Positions 51,124 through 64,000 of a stretch of 64,000 nt of DNA are shown in pieces. The translations under genes and the position numbers were made by a program. The stretch comes from Cherax quadricarinatus. Taxonomy: Eukaryota; Arthropoda; Malacostraca; Decapoda; Parastacidae. The stretch's first letter is position 1. Every line of letters starts with the position of its first letter. Below the pieces are notes generated by a model. It did no database searches and was not told the DNA's origin. It worked only from the letters and a program-made list of their open reading frames with translations. The stretch covers positions 27,525,924-27,589,923 of the forward strand of contig NC_091325.1 of the NCBI RefSeq assembly GCF_038502225.1. Reading direction: 5' to 3'.

Positions 51124-54100
51124 GGTTGGACTACCATCAAAACTGAGAGCACTGTCCTACCAGTGATGTGTTCACCACTGTTGGTTATTGTCACTGTCAT
51201 CACCGCTGAGAGCACTGTCCTACCAGTGATGTGTTCACCACTGTTGGTTATTGTCACTGTCATCACCGCTGAGAGCACTGTGCTACCAGTGATGTGTTCA
51301 CTGTTGGTTTTTGTCACTGTCAACACTGAGAGCACTGTCCTACCAGTGATGTATTCACCACTGTTGGTCATTGTCACTGTCATCACCGCTGAGAGCACTG
51401 TGCTTCCAGTGATGTGTTCACTGTTGGTTTTTGTCACTGTCAACACTGAGAGCACTGTCCTACCAGTGATGTGTTCACTACTGTTGGTTATTGTCATTGT
51501 CATCACCGCTGACAGCACTGTGCTACCAGTGATGTGTTCAATGTTGGTTATTGTCACTGTCATCACCGCTGAGACCACTATGCTACCAGTGGTGTGTTTA
51601 CCACTATTTGTTATTGTCACTGTCATCACCGCTGAGAGCACTGTGCTACCAGTGATGTGTTCATTGTTGGTTATTGTCACAGTCATCACCGCTGACAGTA
51701 CTGTACGACCAGTGATGTGTTCATCGCTATTGGTTATTGTCACTGTCATCACTGCTGAGAGCACTGTGCTACTAGTGATGTGTTCATTGTTGGTTACTGT
51801 CACTGTCATCACCGCTGACAGCACTGTACGACCAGTGATGTGTTCACCGCTATTGGTTATTGCCACTGTCATCACTGCTGAGAGCACTGTGCTACCAGTG
51901 ATGTGTTCATTGTTGGTTATTGTCACTGTCATCAACACTGAGAGCACTGTGCTAGCAGTGATGTGTTTACCACTGTTGGTTATTGTCACTGTCATCACAG
52001 CTGAGAGTACTGTATTACCAGTGATGTGTTTACCACTGTTGCTTATTGTCACTGTCATCACCGCTGAGAGCACTGTGCTACCAGTGATGTGTTCATTGTT
52101 GGTTATTGTCACAGTCATCACCGCTGAGAGCACTGTGCTGCCAGTGACGTATTTACCACTGCTGGTTATTGTCACTGTCACCACCGCTGAGAGCATTGTG
52201 CTACCAGTGATGGGTTCACCACTGTTGGTTATTGTCACTGTCATCACCGCTGACAGCACTGTGCTACAAGTGATGTGTTCACCGCTATTGGTTATTGTCA
52301 CTGTCATCACTGCTGAGAGCACTGTGCTACCAGTGATGTGTTCACTGCTGGTTATTGTCACTGTCATCAACACTGAGAGCACTGTGTTACCAGTGATGTG
52401 TTTACCACTGTTGGTAATTGTCACTGTCATCACCGCTGAGAGAACTGTGCTATCAATGATGTGTTTACCACTGTTGGTTATTGTCACTGTCATCACCGCT
52501 GAGAGCACTGTGCTACCAGTGATGTGTTTACCACTGTTGGTTATTGTCACTGTCATCAACACTGAGAGCACTGTGCTACCAGTGATGTGTTTACCACTGT
52601 TGGTTATTGTCACTGTCAGCACCGCTGAGAGCACTGTGCTACCAGTGATGTGTTCACTGTTGGTTATTGCTACCAGTGATGTGTTCACCACTGTTGGTTA
52701 TTGTCACTGTCAGCACCACTGAGAGCACTGTGCTACCAGTGATGTGTTCACTGTTGGTTATTGTCACTGTCAGCACCACTGAGAGCACTGTGCTACCAGT
52801 GATGTGTTCACCACTGTTGGTTATTGTCACTGTCAGCACCACTGAGAGCACTGTGCTACCAGTGATGTGTTCACCACTGTTGGTTATTGTCACTGTCAGC
52901 ACCACTGAGAGCACTGTGCTACCAGTGATGTGTTCACCACTGTTGGTTATTGTCACTGTCAGCACCACTGAGAGCACTGTGCTACCAGTGATGTGTTCAC
53001 CACTGTTGGTTATTGTCACTGTCAGCACTGCTGAGAGCACTGTGCTACCAGTGATGTGTTCACTGTTGGTTATTGTCACTGATAGCACCGTTGAGAGCAC
53101 TGTGCTTCCAGTGATGCGCTTACCACTGTTGGTTATTGTCACTGTCAGCACCGCTGAGAGCACTGTGCTACCAGTGATGTGTTCACTGTTGGTTATTGTC
53201 ACTGTCAGCACCGCTGAGAGCACTGTGCTACCAGTGATGTGTTCACCACTGTTGGTTATTGTCACTGTCAGCACCGCTGAGAGCACTGTGCTACCAGTGA
53301 TGTGTTCACCACTGTTGGTTATTGTCACTGTCATCACCGCTGAGAGCACTGTGCTACCAGTGATGTGTTCATTGTTGGTTATTGTCACTGTCATCACCGC
53401 TGAGAGCACTGTGCTACCAGTGATGTGTTCACCACTGTTGGTTATTGTCACTGTCAGCACTGCTGAGAGCACTGTGCTACCAGTTATGTGTTCACTGTTG
53501 GTTATTGTCACTGTCAGCACCGTTGAGAGCACTGTGCTACCAGTGATGTGTTCACTGTTGGTTATTGTCACTGTCATCACCGCTGAGAGCACTGTGCTAC
53601 CAGTGATGTGTTCACTGTTGATTATTGTCACTGTCACCAACACTGAGAGCACTGTGCTACCAGTTATGTGTTTACCACTTTTGGTTATTGTCACTGTCAG
53701 CACCACTGAGAGCACTGTGCTACCAGTGATGTGTTCACTGTTGGATATTGTCACTGTCAGCACCACTGAGAGCACTGTGCTACCAGTGATGTGTTCACCA
53801 CTCTTGGTTATTGTCACTGTCAACACCACTGAGAGCACTGTGCTACCAGTGATGTGTTCACCACTGTTGGTTATTGTCACTGTCAGCACCACTGAGAGCA
53901 CTGTGCTACCAGTGATGTGTTCACCACTGTTGGTTATTGTCACTGTCAGCACCACTGAGAGCACTGTGCTACCAGTGATGTGTTCACCACTGTTGGTTAT
54001 TGTCACTGTCAGCACCACTGAGAGCACTGTGCTACCAGTGATGTGTTCACCACTGTTGGTTATTGTCACTGTCAGCACCACTGAGAGCACTGTGCTACCA

Positions 54101-57100
54101 GTGATGTGTTCACCACTGTTGGTTATTGTCACTGTCAGCACCACTGAGAGCACTGTGCTACCAGTGATGTGTTCACACTGTTGGTTATTGTCACTGTCAG
54201 CACCACTGAGAGCACTGTGCTACCAGTGATGTGTTCACTGTTGGTTATTGCCACTGTCAGCACCGCTGAGAGCACTATGCTACCAGTGATGCGTTCATCA
54301 CTGATGGTTATTGTCACTGTCAGCACCGCTGAGAGCACTGTGCTACCAGTGATGTGTTCACCACTGTTGGTTATTGTCACTGTCAGCACCACTGAGAGCA
54401 CTGTGCTACCAGTGATGTGTTCACCACTGTTGGTTATTGTCACTGTCAGCACCACTGAGAGCACTGTGCTACCAGTGATGTGTTCACCACTGTTGGTTAT
54501 TGTCACTGTCAGCACCACTGAGAGCACTGTGCTACCAGTGATGTGTTCACCACTGTTGGTTATTGTCACTGTCAGCACCACTGAGAGCACTGTGCTACCA
54601 GTGATGTGTTCACCACTGTTGGTTATTGTCACTGTCAGCACCACTGAGAGCACTGTGCTACCAGTGATGTGTTCACCACTGTTGGTTATTGTCACTGTCA
54701 GCACCACTGAGAGCACTGTGCTACCAGTGATGTGTTCACCACTGTTGGTTATTGTCACTGTCAGCACCACTGAGAGCACTGTGCTACCAGTGATGTGTTC
54801 ACCACTGTTGGTTATTGTCACTGTCAGCACCACTGAGAGCACTGTGCTACCAGTGATGTGTTCACCACTGTTGGTTATTGTCACTGTCAGCACCACTGAG
54901 AGCACTGTGCTACCAGTGATGTGTTCACCACTGTTGGTTATTGTCACTGTCAGCACCACTGAGAGCACTGTGCTACCAGTGATGTGTTCACCACTGTTGG
55001 TTATTGTCACTGTCAGCACCACTGAGAGCACTGTGCTACCAGTGATGTGTTCACCACTGTTGGTTATTGTCACTGTCAGCACCACTGAGAGCACTGTGCT
55101 ACCAGTGATGTGTTCACCACTGTTGGTTATTGTCACTGTCAGCACCACTGAGAGCACTGTGCTACCAGTGATGTGTTCACTGTTGGTTATTGTCACTGTC
55201 AGCACCACTGAGAGCACTGTGCTACCAGTGATGTGTTCACTGTTGGTTATTGTCACTGTCAGCACCACTGAGAGCACTGTGCTACCAGTGATGTGTTCAC
55301 CACTGTTGGTTATTGTCACTGTCAGCACCACTGAGAGCACTGTGCTACAAGTGATGTGTTCACTGTTGGTTATTGTCACTGTCAGCACCACTGAGAGCAC
55401 TGTGCTACCAGTGATGTGTTCACCACTGTTGGTTACTGTCACTGTCAGCACCACTGAGAGCACTGTGCTACCAGTGATGTGTTCACCACTGTTGGTTATT
55501 GTCACTGTCAGCACCACTGAGAGCACTGTGCTACCAGTGATGTGTTCACCACAGTTGGTTATTGTCACTGTCAGCACAGCTGAGAGCACTGTTCTACCAG
55601 TGATGTGTTCACTGTTGGTTATTGTCACTGTCAGCACCACAGAGCACTGTGCTACCAGTGATGTGTTCACCACTGTTATGTATTGTCACTGTCAGCACCG
55701 CTGAGAGCACTGTGCTACCAGTTATGTGTTCACTGTTGGTTATTGTCACTGTCAGCACCGTTGAGAGCACTGTGCTACCAGTGATGTGTTCACTGTTGAT
55801 TATTGTCACTGTCACCAACACTGAGAGCACTGTGCTACCAGTTATGTGTTTACCACTTTTGGTTATTGTCACTGTCATCACCGCTGAGAGCGCACTGTGC
55901 TACAAGTGATGTGTTCACTGTTGGATATTGTCACTGTCATCACCGCTGAGAGCACTGTGCTACAAGTGATGTGTTCACCACTATTGGTTATTCTCACTGT
56001 CATCACCGCTGAGAGCACTGTGCTACCAGTGATGTGTTCACCACTGTTGGTTATTGTCACTGTCATGACCGCTGAGAGCACTGTGCTACCAGTGATGTGT
56101 TCACCACTGTTGGTTATTGTCACTGTCAGCACCACTGAGAGCACTGTGCTACCAGTGATGTGTTCACCACTGTTGGTTATTGTCACTGTCAGCACCACTG
56201 AGAGCACTGTGCTACCAGTGATGTGTTCACCACTGTTGGTTATTGTCACTGTCAGCACCACTGAGAGCACTGTGCTACCAGTGATGTGTTCACCACTGTT
56301 GGTTATTGTCACTGTCAGCACCACTGAGAGCACTGTGCTACCAGTGATGTGTTCACTGTTGGTTATTGTCACTGTCAGCACCACTGAGAGCACTGTGCTA
56401 CCAGTGATGTGTTCACCACTGTTGGTTATTGTCACTGTCAGCACCACTGAGAGCACTGTGCTACCAGTGATGTGTTCACCACTGTTGGTTATTGTCACTG
56501 TCAGCACCACTGAGAGCACTGTGCTACCAGTGATGTGTTCACCACTGTTGGTTATTGTCACTGTCAGCACCACTGAGAGCACTGTGCTACCAGTGATGTG
56601 TTCACTGTTGGTTATTGTCACTGTCAGCACCACTGAGAGCACTGTGCTACCAGTGATGTGTTCACCACTGTTGGTTATTGTCACTGTCATGACCGCTGAG
56701 AGCACTGTGCTACCAGTGATGTGTTCACGACTGTTGGTTATTGTCACTGTCAGCACCACTGAGAGCACTGTGCTACCAGTAATGTGTTCACTGTTGGTTA
56801 TTGTCACTGTCAGCACCGCTGAGAGCACTGTGCTACCAGTGATGTGTTCATCACTGTTGGTTATTGTCACTGTCAGCACCGCTGAGAGCACTGTGCTACC
56901 AGTGATGTGTTCACCACTGTTGGTTATTGTCACTGTCAGCACCACTGAGAGCACTGTGCTACCAGTGATGTGTTCACCACTGTTGGTTATTGTCACTGTC
57001 AGCACCACTGAGAGCACTGTGCTACCAGTGATGTGTTCACCACTGTTGGTTATTGTCACTGTCAGCACCACTGAGAGCACTGTGCTACCAGTGATGTGTT

Positions 57101-60100
57101 CACTGTTGGTTATTGTCACTGTCAGCACCACTGAGAGCACTGTGCTACCAGTGATGTGTTCACCACTGTTGGTTATTGTCACTGTCAGCACCACTGAGAG
57201 CACTGTGCTACCAGTGATGTGTTCACTGTTGGTTATTGTCACTGTCAGCACCACTGAGAGCACTGTGCTACCAGTGATGTGTTAACTGTTGGTTATTGTC
57301 ACTGTCAGCACCACTGAGAGCACTGTGCTACAGTGATGTGTTCACTGTTGGTTATTGTCACTGTCAGCACCACTGAGAGCACTGTGCTACCAGTGATGTG
57401 TTCACTGTTGGTTATTGTCACTGTCAGCACCACTGAGAGCACTGTGCTACCAGTGATGTGTTCACCACTGTTGGTTATTGTCACTGTCAGCACCACTGAG
57501 AGCACTGTGCTACCAGTGATGTGTTCACCACTGTTGGTTATTGTCACTGTCAGCACCACTGAGAGCACTGTGCTACCAGTGATGTGTTCACTGTTGGTTA
57601 TTGTCACTGTCAGCACCACTGAGAGCACTGTGCTACCAGTGATGTGTTCACCACTGTTGGTTATTGTCACTGTCAGCACCACTGAGAGCACTGTGCTACC
57701 AGTGATGTGTTCACTGTTGGTTATTGTCACTGTCAGCACCACTGAGAGCACTGTGCTACCAGTGATGTGTTCACTGTTGGTTATTGTCACTGTCAGCAAC
57801 ACTGAGAGCAATGTGCTACCAGTGATGTGTTCATCACTGTTGGTTATTGTCACTGTCAGCACCACTGAGAGCACTGTACTACCAGTGATGTGTTCACTGT
57901 TGGATATTGTCACTGTCAGCACCACTGAGAGCACTGTGCTACCAGTGATGTGTTCACCACTGTTGGTTATTGTCACTGTCAGCACCACTGAGAGCACTGT
58001 GCTACCAGTGATGTGTTCACCACTGTTGGTTATTGTCACTGTCAGCACCACTGAGAGCACTGTGCTACCAGTGATGTGTTCACCACTGTTGGTTATTGTC
58101 ACTGTCAGCACCACTGAGAGCACTGTGCTACCAGTGATGTGTTCACTGTTGGTTATTGTCACTGTCAGCACCACTGAGAGCACTGTGCTACCAGTGATGT
58201 GTTCATCACTGTTGGTTATTGTCACTGTCAGCACCACTGAGAGCACTGTGCTACCAGTGATGTGTTCACCACTGTTGGTTATTGTCACTGTCAGCACCAC
58301 TGAGAGCACTGTGCTACCAGTGATGTGTTCACCACTGTTGGTTATTGTCACTGTCAGCACCACTGAGAGCACTGTGCTACCAGTGATGTGTTCACCACTG
58401 TTGGTTATTGTCACTGTCAGCACCACTGAGAGCACTGTGCTACCAGTGATGTGTTCACCACTGTTGGTTATTGTCACTGTCAGCACCACTGAGAGCACTG
58501 TGCTACCAGTGATGTGTTCACCACTGTTGGTTATTGTCACTGTCAGCACCACTGAGAGCACTGTGCTACCAGTGATGTGTTCACCACTGTTGGTTATTGT
58601 CACTGTCAGCACCACTGAGAGCACTGTGCTACCAGTGATGTGTTCACCACTGTTGGTTATTGTCACTGTCAGCACCACTGAGAGCACTGTGCTACCAGTG
58701 ATGTGTTCACCACTGTTGGTTATTGTCACTGTCAGCACCACTGAGAGCACTGTGCTACCAGTGATGTGTTCACTGTTGGTTATTGTCACTGTCAGCACCA
58801 CTGAGAGCACTGTGCTACCAGTGATGTGTTCACCACTGTTGGTTATTGTCACTGTCAGCACCACTGAGAGCACTGTGCTACCAGTGATGTGTTCACCACT
58901 GTTGGTTATTGTCACTGTCAGCACCACTGAGAGCACTGTGCTACCAGTGATGTGTTCACCACTGTTGGTTATTGTCACTGTCAGCACCACTGAGAGCACT
59001 GTGCTACCAGTGATGTGTTCACTGTTGGTTATTGTCACTGTCAGCACCACTGAGAGCACTGTGCTACCAGTGATGTGTTCACCACTGTTGGTTATTGTCA
59101 CTGTCAGCACCACTGAGAGCACTGTGCTACCAGTGATGTGTTCACCACTGTTGGTTATTGTCACTGTCAGCACCACTGAGAGCACTGTGCTACCAGTGAT
59201 GTGTTCACCACTGTTGGTTATTGTCACTGTCAGCACCACTGAGAGCACTGTGCTACCAGTGATGTGTTCACCACTGTTGGTTATTGTCACTGTCAGCACC
59301 ACTGAGAGCACTGTGCTACCAGTGATGTGTTCACCACTGTTGGTTATTGTCACTGTCAGCACCACTGAGAGCACTGTGCTACCAGTGATGTGTTCACCAC
59401 TGTTGGTTATTGTCACTGTCAGCACCACTGAGAGCACTGTGCTACCAGTGATGTGTTCACTGTTGGTTATTGTCACTGTCAGCACCACTGAGAGCACTGT
59501 GCTACCAGTGATGTGTTCACCACTGTTGGTTATTGTCACTGTCAGCACCACTGAGAGCACTGTGCTACCAGTGATGTGTTCACTGTTGGTTATTGTCACT
59601 GTCAGCACCACTGAGAGCACTGTGCTACCAGTGATGTGTTCACTGTTGGTTATTGTCACTGTCAGCAACACTGAGAGCACTGTGCTACCAGTGATGTGTT
59701 CACCACTGTTGGTTATTGTCACTGTCAGCACCACTGAGAGCACTGTGCTACCAGTGATGTGTTCACCACTGTTGGATATTGTCACTGTCAGCACCACTGA
59801 GAGCACTGTGCTACCAGTGATGTGTTCACCACTGTTGGTTACTGTCACTGTCAGCACCACTGAGAGCACTGTGCTACCAGTGATGTGTTCACCACTGTTG
59901 GTTATTGTCACTGTCAGCACCACTGAGAGCACTGTGCTACCAGTGATGTGTTCACCACTGTTGGTTATTGTCACTGTCAGCACCACTGAGAGCACTGTGC
60001 TACCAGTGATGTGTTCACTGTTGGTTATTGTCACTGTCAGCACCACTGAGAGCACTGTGCTACCAGTGATGTGTTCACCACTGTTGGTTATTGTCACTGT

Positions 60101-63100
60101 CAGCACCACTGAGAGCACTGTGCTACCAGTGATGTGTTCACCACTGTTGGTTATTGTCACTGTCAGCACCACTGAGAGCACTGTGCTACCAGTGATGTGT
60201 TCACCACTGTTGGTTATTGTCACTGTCAGCACCACTGAGAGCACTGTGCTACCAGTGATGTGTTCACCACTGTTGGTTATTGTCACTGTCAGCACCACTG
60301 AGAGCACTGTGCTACCAGTGATGTGTTCACCACTGTTGGTTATTGTCACTGTCAGCACCACTGAGAGCACTGTGCTACCAGTGATGTGTTCACCACTGTT
60401 GGTTATTGTCACTGTCAGCACCACTGAGAGCACTGTGCTACCAGTGATGTGTTCACCACTGTTGGTTATTGTCACTGTCAGCACCACTGAGAGCACTGTG
60501 CTACCAGTGATGTGTTCACCACTGTTGGTTATTGTCACTGTCAGCACCACTGAGAGCACTGTGCTACCAGTGATGTGTTCACCACTGTTGGTTATTGTCA
60601 CTGTCAGCACCACTGAGAGCACTGTGCTACCAGTGATGTGTTCACCACTGTTGGTTATTGTCACTGTCAGCACCACTGAGAGCACTGTGCTACCAGTGAT
60701 GTGTTCACCACTGTTGGTTATTGTCACTGTCAGCACCACTGAGAGCACTGTGCTACCAGTGATGTGTTCACCACTGTTGGTTATTGTCACTGTCAGCACC
60801 ACTGAGAGCACTGTGCTACCAGTGATGTGTTCACCACTGTTGGTTATTGTCACTGTCAGCACCACTGAGAGCACTGTGCTACCAGTGATGTGTTCACCAC
60901 TGTTGGTTATTGTCACTGTCAGCACCACTGAGAGCACTGTGCTACCAGTGATGTGTTCACCACTGTTGGTTATTGTCACTGTCAGCACCACTGAGAGCAC
61001 TGTGCTACCAGTGATGTGTTCACTGTTGGTTATTGTCACTGTCAGCACCACTGAGAGCACTGTGCTACCAGTGATGTGTTCACCACTGTTGGTTATTGTC
61101 ACTGTCAGCACCACTGAGAGCACTGTGCTACCAGTGATGTGTTCACCACTGTTGGTTATTGTCACTGTCAGCACCACTGAGAGCACTGTGCTACCAGTGA
61201 TGTGTTCACTGTTGGTTATTGTCACTGTCAGCACCACTGAGAGCACTGTGCTACCAGTGATGTGTTCACCACTGTTGGTTATTGTCACTGTCAGCACCAC
61301 TGAGAGCACTGTGCTACCAGTGATGTGTTCACCACTGTTGGTTATTGTCACTGTCAGCACCACTGAGAGCACTGTGCTACCAGTGATGTGTTCACCACTG
61401 TTGGTTATTGTCACTGTCAGCACCACTGAGAGCACTGTGCTACCAGTGATGTGTTCACCACTGTTGGTTATTGTCACTGTCAGCACCACTGAGAGCACTG
61501 TGCTACCAGTGATGTGTTCACCACTGTTGGTTATTGTCACTGTCAGCACCACTGAGAGCACTGTGCTACCAGTGATGTGTTCACTGTTGGTTATTGTCAC
61601 TGTCAGCACCACTGAGAGCACTGTGCTACCAGTGATGTGTTCACTGTTGGTTATTGTCACTGTCAGCACCACTGAGAGCACTGTGCTACCAGTGATGTGT
61701 TCACCACTGTTGGTTATTGTCACTGTCAGCACCACTGAGAGCACTGTGCTACCAGTGATGTGTTCACCACTGTTGGTTATTGTCACTGTCAGCACCGCTG
61801 AGAGCACTGTTCTACCAGTTATGTGTTCACTGTTGGTTATTGTCACTGTCAGCACCGTTGAGAGCACTGTGCTACAAATGATGTGTTCACCACTGTTGGT
61901 TATTGTCACTGTCAGCACCGCTGAGAGCACTGTTCTACCAGTTATGTGTTCACTGTTGGTTATTGTCACTGTCAGCACCGTTGAGAGCACTGTGCTACCA
62001 GTGATGTGTTCACTGTTGATTATTGTCACTGTCAGCAACACTGAGAGCACTGTGCTACCAGTGATGTGTTCACCACTGTTGGTTATTGTCACTGTCAGCA
62101 CCACTGAGAGCACTATACTACCAGTGATGTGTTCACCACTGTTGGATATTGTCACTGTCAGCACCACTGAGAGCACTGTGCTACCAGTGATGTGTTCACC
62201 ACTGTTGGTTACTGTCACTGTCAGCAACACTGAGAGCACTGTGCTACCAGTGATGTGTTCACCACTGTTGGTTATTGTCACTGTCAGCACCACTGAGAGC
62301 ACTGTGCTACCAGTGATGTGTTCACCACTGTTGGATATTGTCACTGTCAGCACCACTGAGAGCACTGTGCTACCAGTGATGTGTTCACTGTTGGTTATTG
62401 TCACTGTCAGCACCACTGAGAGCACTGTGCTACCAGTGATGTGTTCACCACTGTTGGTTATTGTCACTGTCAGCACCACTGAGAGCACTGTGCTACCAGT
62501 GATGTGTTCACCACTGTTGGTTATTGTCACTGTCAGCACCACTGAGAGCACTGTGCTACCAGTGATGTGTTCACCACTGTTGGTTATTGTCACTGTCAGC
62601 ACCACTGAGAGCACTGTGCTACCAGTGATGTGTTCACCACTGTTGGTTATTGTCACTGTCAGCACCACTGAGAGCACTGTGCTACCAGTGATGTGTTCAC
62701 CACTGTTGGTTATTGTCACTGTCAGCACCACTGAGAGCACTGTGCTACCAGTGATGTGTTCACCACTGTTGGTTATTGTCACTGTCAGCACCACTGAGAG
62801 CACTGTGCTACCAGTGATGTGTTCACCACTGTTGGTTATTGTCACTGTCAGCACCACTGAGAGCACTGTGCTACCAGTGATGTGTTCACCACTGTTGGTT
62901 ATTGTCACTGTCAGCAACACTGAGAGCACTGTGCTACCAGTGATGTGTTCACCACTGTTGGTTATTGTCACTGTCAGCACCACTGAGAGCACTGTGCTAC
63001 CAGTGATGTGTTCACCACTGTTGGTTATTGTCACTGTCAGCACCACTGAGAGCACTGTGCTACCAGTGATGTGTTCACTGTTGGTTATTGTCACTGTCAG

Positions 63101-64000
63101 CACCACTGAGAGCACTGTGCTACCAGTGATGTGTTCACCACTGTTGGTTATTGTCACTGTCAGCACCACTGAGAGCACTGTGCTACCAGTGATGTGTTCA
63201 CCACTGTTGGTTATTGTCACTGTCAGCACCACTGAGAGCACTGTGCTACCAGTGATGTGTTCACCACTGTTGGTTATTGTCACTGTCAGCACCACTGAGA
63301 GCACTGTGCTACCAGTGATGTGTTCACCACTGTTGGTTATTGTCACTGTCAGCACCACTGAGAGCACTGTGCTACCAGTGATGTGTTCACCACTGTTGGT
63401 TATTGTCACTGTCAGCACCACTGAGAGCACTGTGCTACCAGTGATGTGTTCACCACTGTTGGTTATTGTCACTGTCAGCACCACTGAGAGCACTGTGCTA
63501 CCAGTGATGTGTTCACCACTGTTGGTTATTGTCACTGTCAGCACCACTGAGAGCACTGTGCTACCAGTGATGTGTTCACTGTTGGTTATTGTCACTGTCA
63601 GCACCACTGAGAGCACTGTGCTACCAGTGATGTGTTCACCACTGTTGGTTATTGTCACTGTCAGCACCACTGAGAGCACTGTGCTACCAGTGATGTGTTC
63701 ACTGTTGGTTATTGTCACTGTCAGCACCACTGAGAGCACTGTGCTACCAGTGATGTGTTCACCACTGTTGGTTATTGTCACTGTCAGCACCACTGAGAGC
63801 ACTGTGCTACAGTGATGTGTTCACTGTTGGTTATTGTCACTGTCAGCACCACTGAGAGCACTGTGCTACCAGTGATGTGTTCACCACTGTTGGTTATTGT
63901 CACTGTCAGCACCACTGAGAGCACTGTGCTACCAGTGATGTGTTCACTGTTGGTTATTGTCACTGTCAGCACCACTGAGAGCACTGTGCTACCAGTGATG
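51124..64000. repeat. Satellite D, 63/60-bp unit, open on both strands
   Basis: More than 200 copies of a unit of 63 bp (gttggttattgtcactgtca, gcaccactgagagcactgtg, ctaccagtgatgtgttcacc, act) or 60 bp (lacking cca in ttcaccact). Both lengths are multiples of three and the unit lacks stops in one frame of each strand. Long open frames result: minus 57305-63802 (2,165 codons, repeating VLTVTITNSGEHITGSTVLS) and plus 57333-63815 (2,160 codons, repeating TESTVLPVMCSPLLVIVTVS). Other frames of 460-525 codons lie to the left. Only a few frame-breaking indels occur (about 52670, 54170, 55645, 55890, 57285-57330 and 63808). The left 3 kb is more diverged (gtcatcaccgctgag variants) than the right. The array continues past the window. 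No splice, promoter or signal-peptide evidence supports expression. Confidence 0.96.

Noticed and set aside
57305..63815. A giant 2,160-residue protein gene on either strand
   Set aside because: Both strands are equally open because the repeat unit lacks stops. There is no leader, unique terminal domain, splice site or codon-bias evidence, so I keep it as a satellite and only raise coding as a question.

Overview
This is a repeat-dominated stretch of a large animal genome, most likely a decapod crustacean of crayfish or lobster type. The grounds are the very long (TA)n, (CA)n, (TC)n and (CATA)n microsatellites, kilobase satellites with 21-64 bp units, many decayed APE/RT non-LTR retrotransposons, and several dispersed repeats that I associate from memory with decapod genomes (the gtcgtgccgaa inverted-repeat element, the gaaacgtttcgaaataaag tails, and LINE 3' ends tailed with gtaaactc). 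No host protein-coding gene, rRNA, tRNA, operon or CRISPR array can be supported. Almost every long open frame is either retrotransposon sequence or a tandem repeat that lacks stop codons.

Layout. 1-7654: satellite A (23-bp unit) with a strikingly degraded central block. 7655-12640: AT-rich sequence with minisatellites of 52, 44 and 52 bp, and a ~490-bp structure bounded by direct repeats that carry a hammerhead-ribozyme-like core. 12634-14554: 64-bp and 21-bp arrays, (CA)n/(TA)n/(CATA)n tracts and a 388-bp inverted-repeat element sitting between two (TA)n blocks. 14554-15752: 72-bp and 29-bp arrays, the latter split by a LINE 3' fragment with a 10-bp target-site duplication. 16300-17610: a degenerate ~99-bp and a 41-bp array. 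17968-20872: a 5'-truncated, poly(A)-tailed copy of LINE-A, broken by a nested (TA)n-bounded segment. 20874-21580: a LINE remnant from which a 39-bp minisatellite has grown. 22165-25005: satellite B (40 bp) with higher-order structure. 25800-26180: an old inverted relative of satellite A, carrying a 152-bp foldback insertion with a 13-bp target-site duplication. 27110-36507: satellite C (39 bp). 36508-37715: LINE-B. ~37720-43500: the longest retrotransposon here, LINE-A (probably Tx1/L1-like), with ORF1, ORF2 and 3' UTR. 43508-43900: a hAT-like end and a TATA-bearing dispersed repeat, then a 100-N assembly gap. 44001-45690: LINE-C (RTE-like). 45690-46135: (TC)n(TA)n. 46135-47440: 3' end of LINE-D with a (TG)n expansion in its 3' UTR. 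48385-50195: LINE-E. 51124-64000: satellite D (63/60-bp unit), open in reading frame on both strands for up to about 2,160 codons and running off the window.

The parts interact as a nest of parasites. LINEs land in satellites (15117, 36508) and next to or inside other LINEs (37715, 20874). Microsatellites expand inside LINE reading frames and UTRs (18575, 46699), and minisatellites appear to be seeded by LINE or retroposon sequence (21123, possibly 8797). The best candidates for something new are the hammerhead-like direct-repeat element at 9684-10173, the minisatellite born from a LINE reading frame at 21123-21545, and the giant dual-strand-open satellite D. The degraded block of satellite A should first be treated as a possible sequencing artefact.
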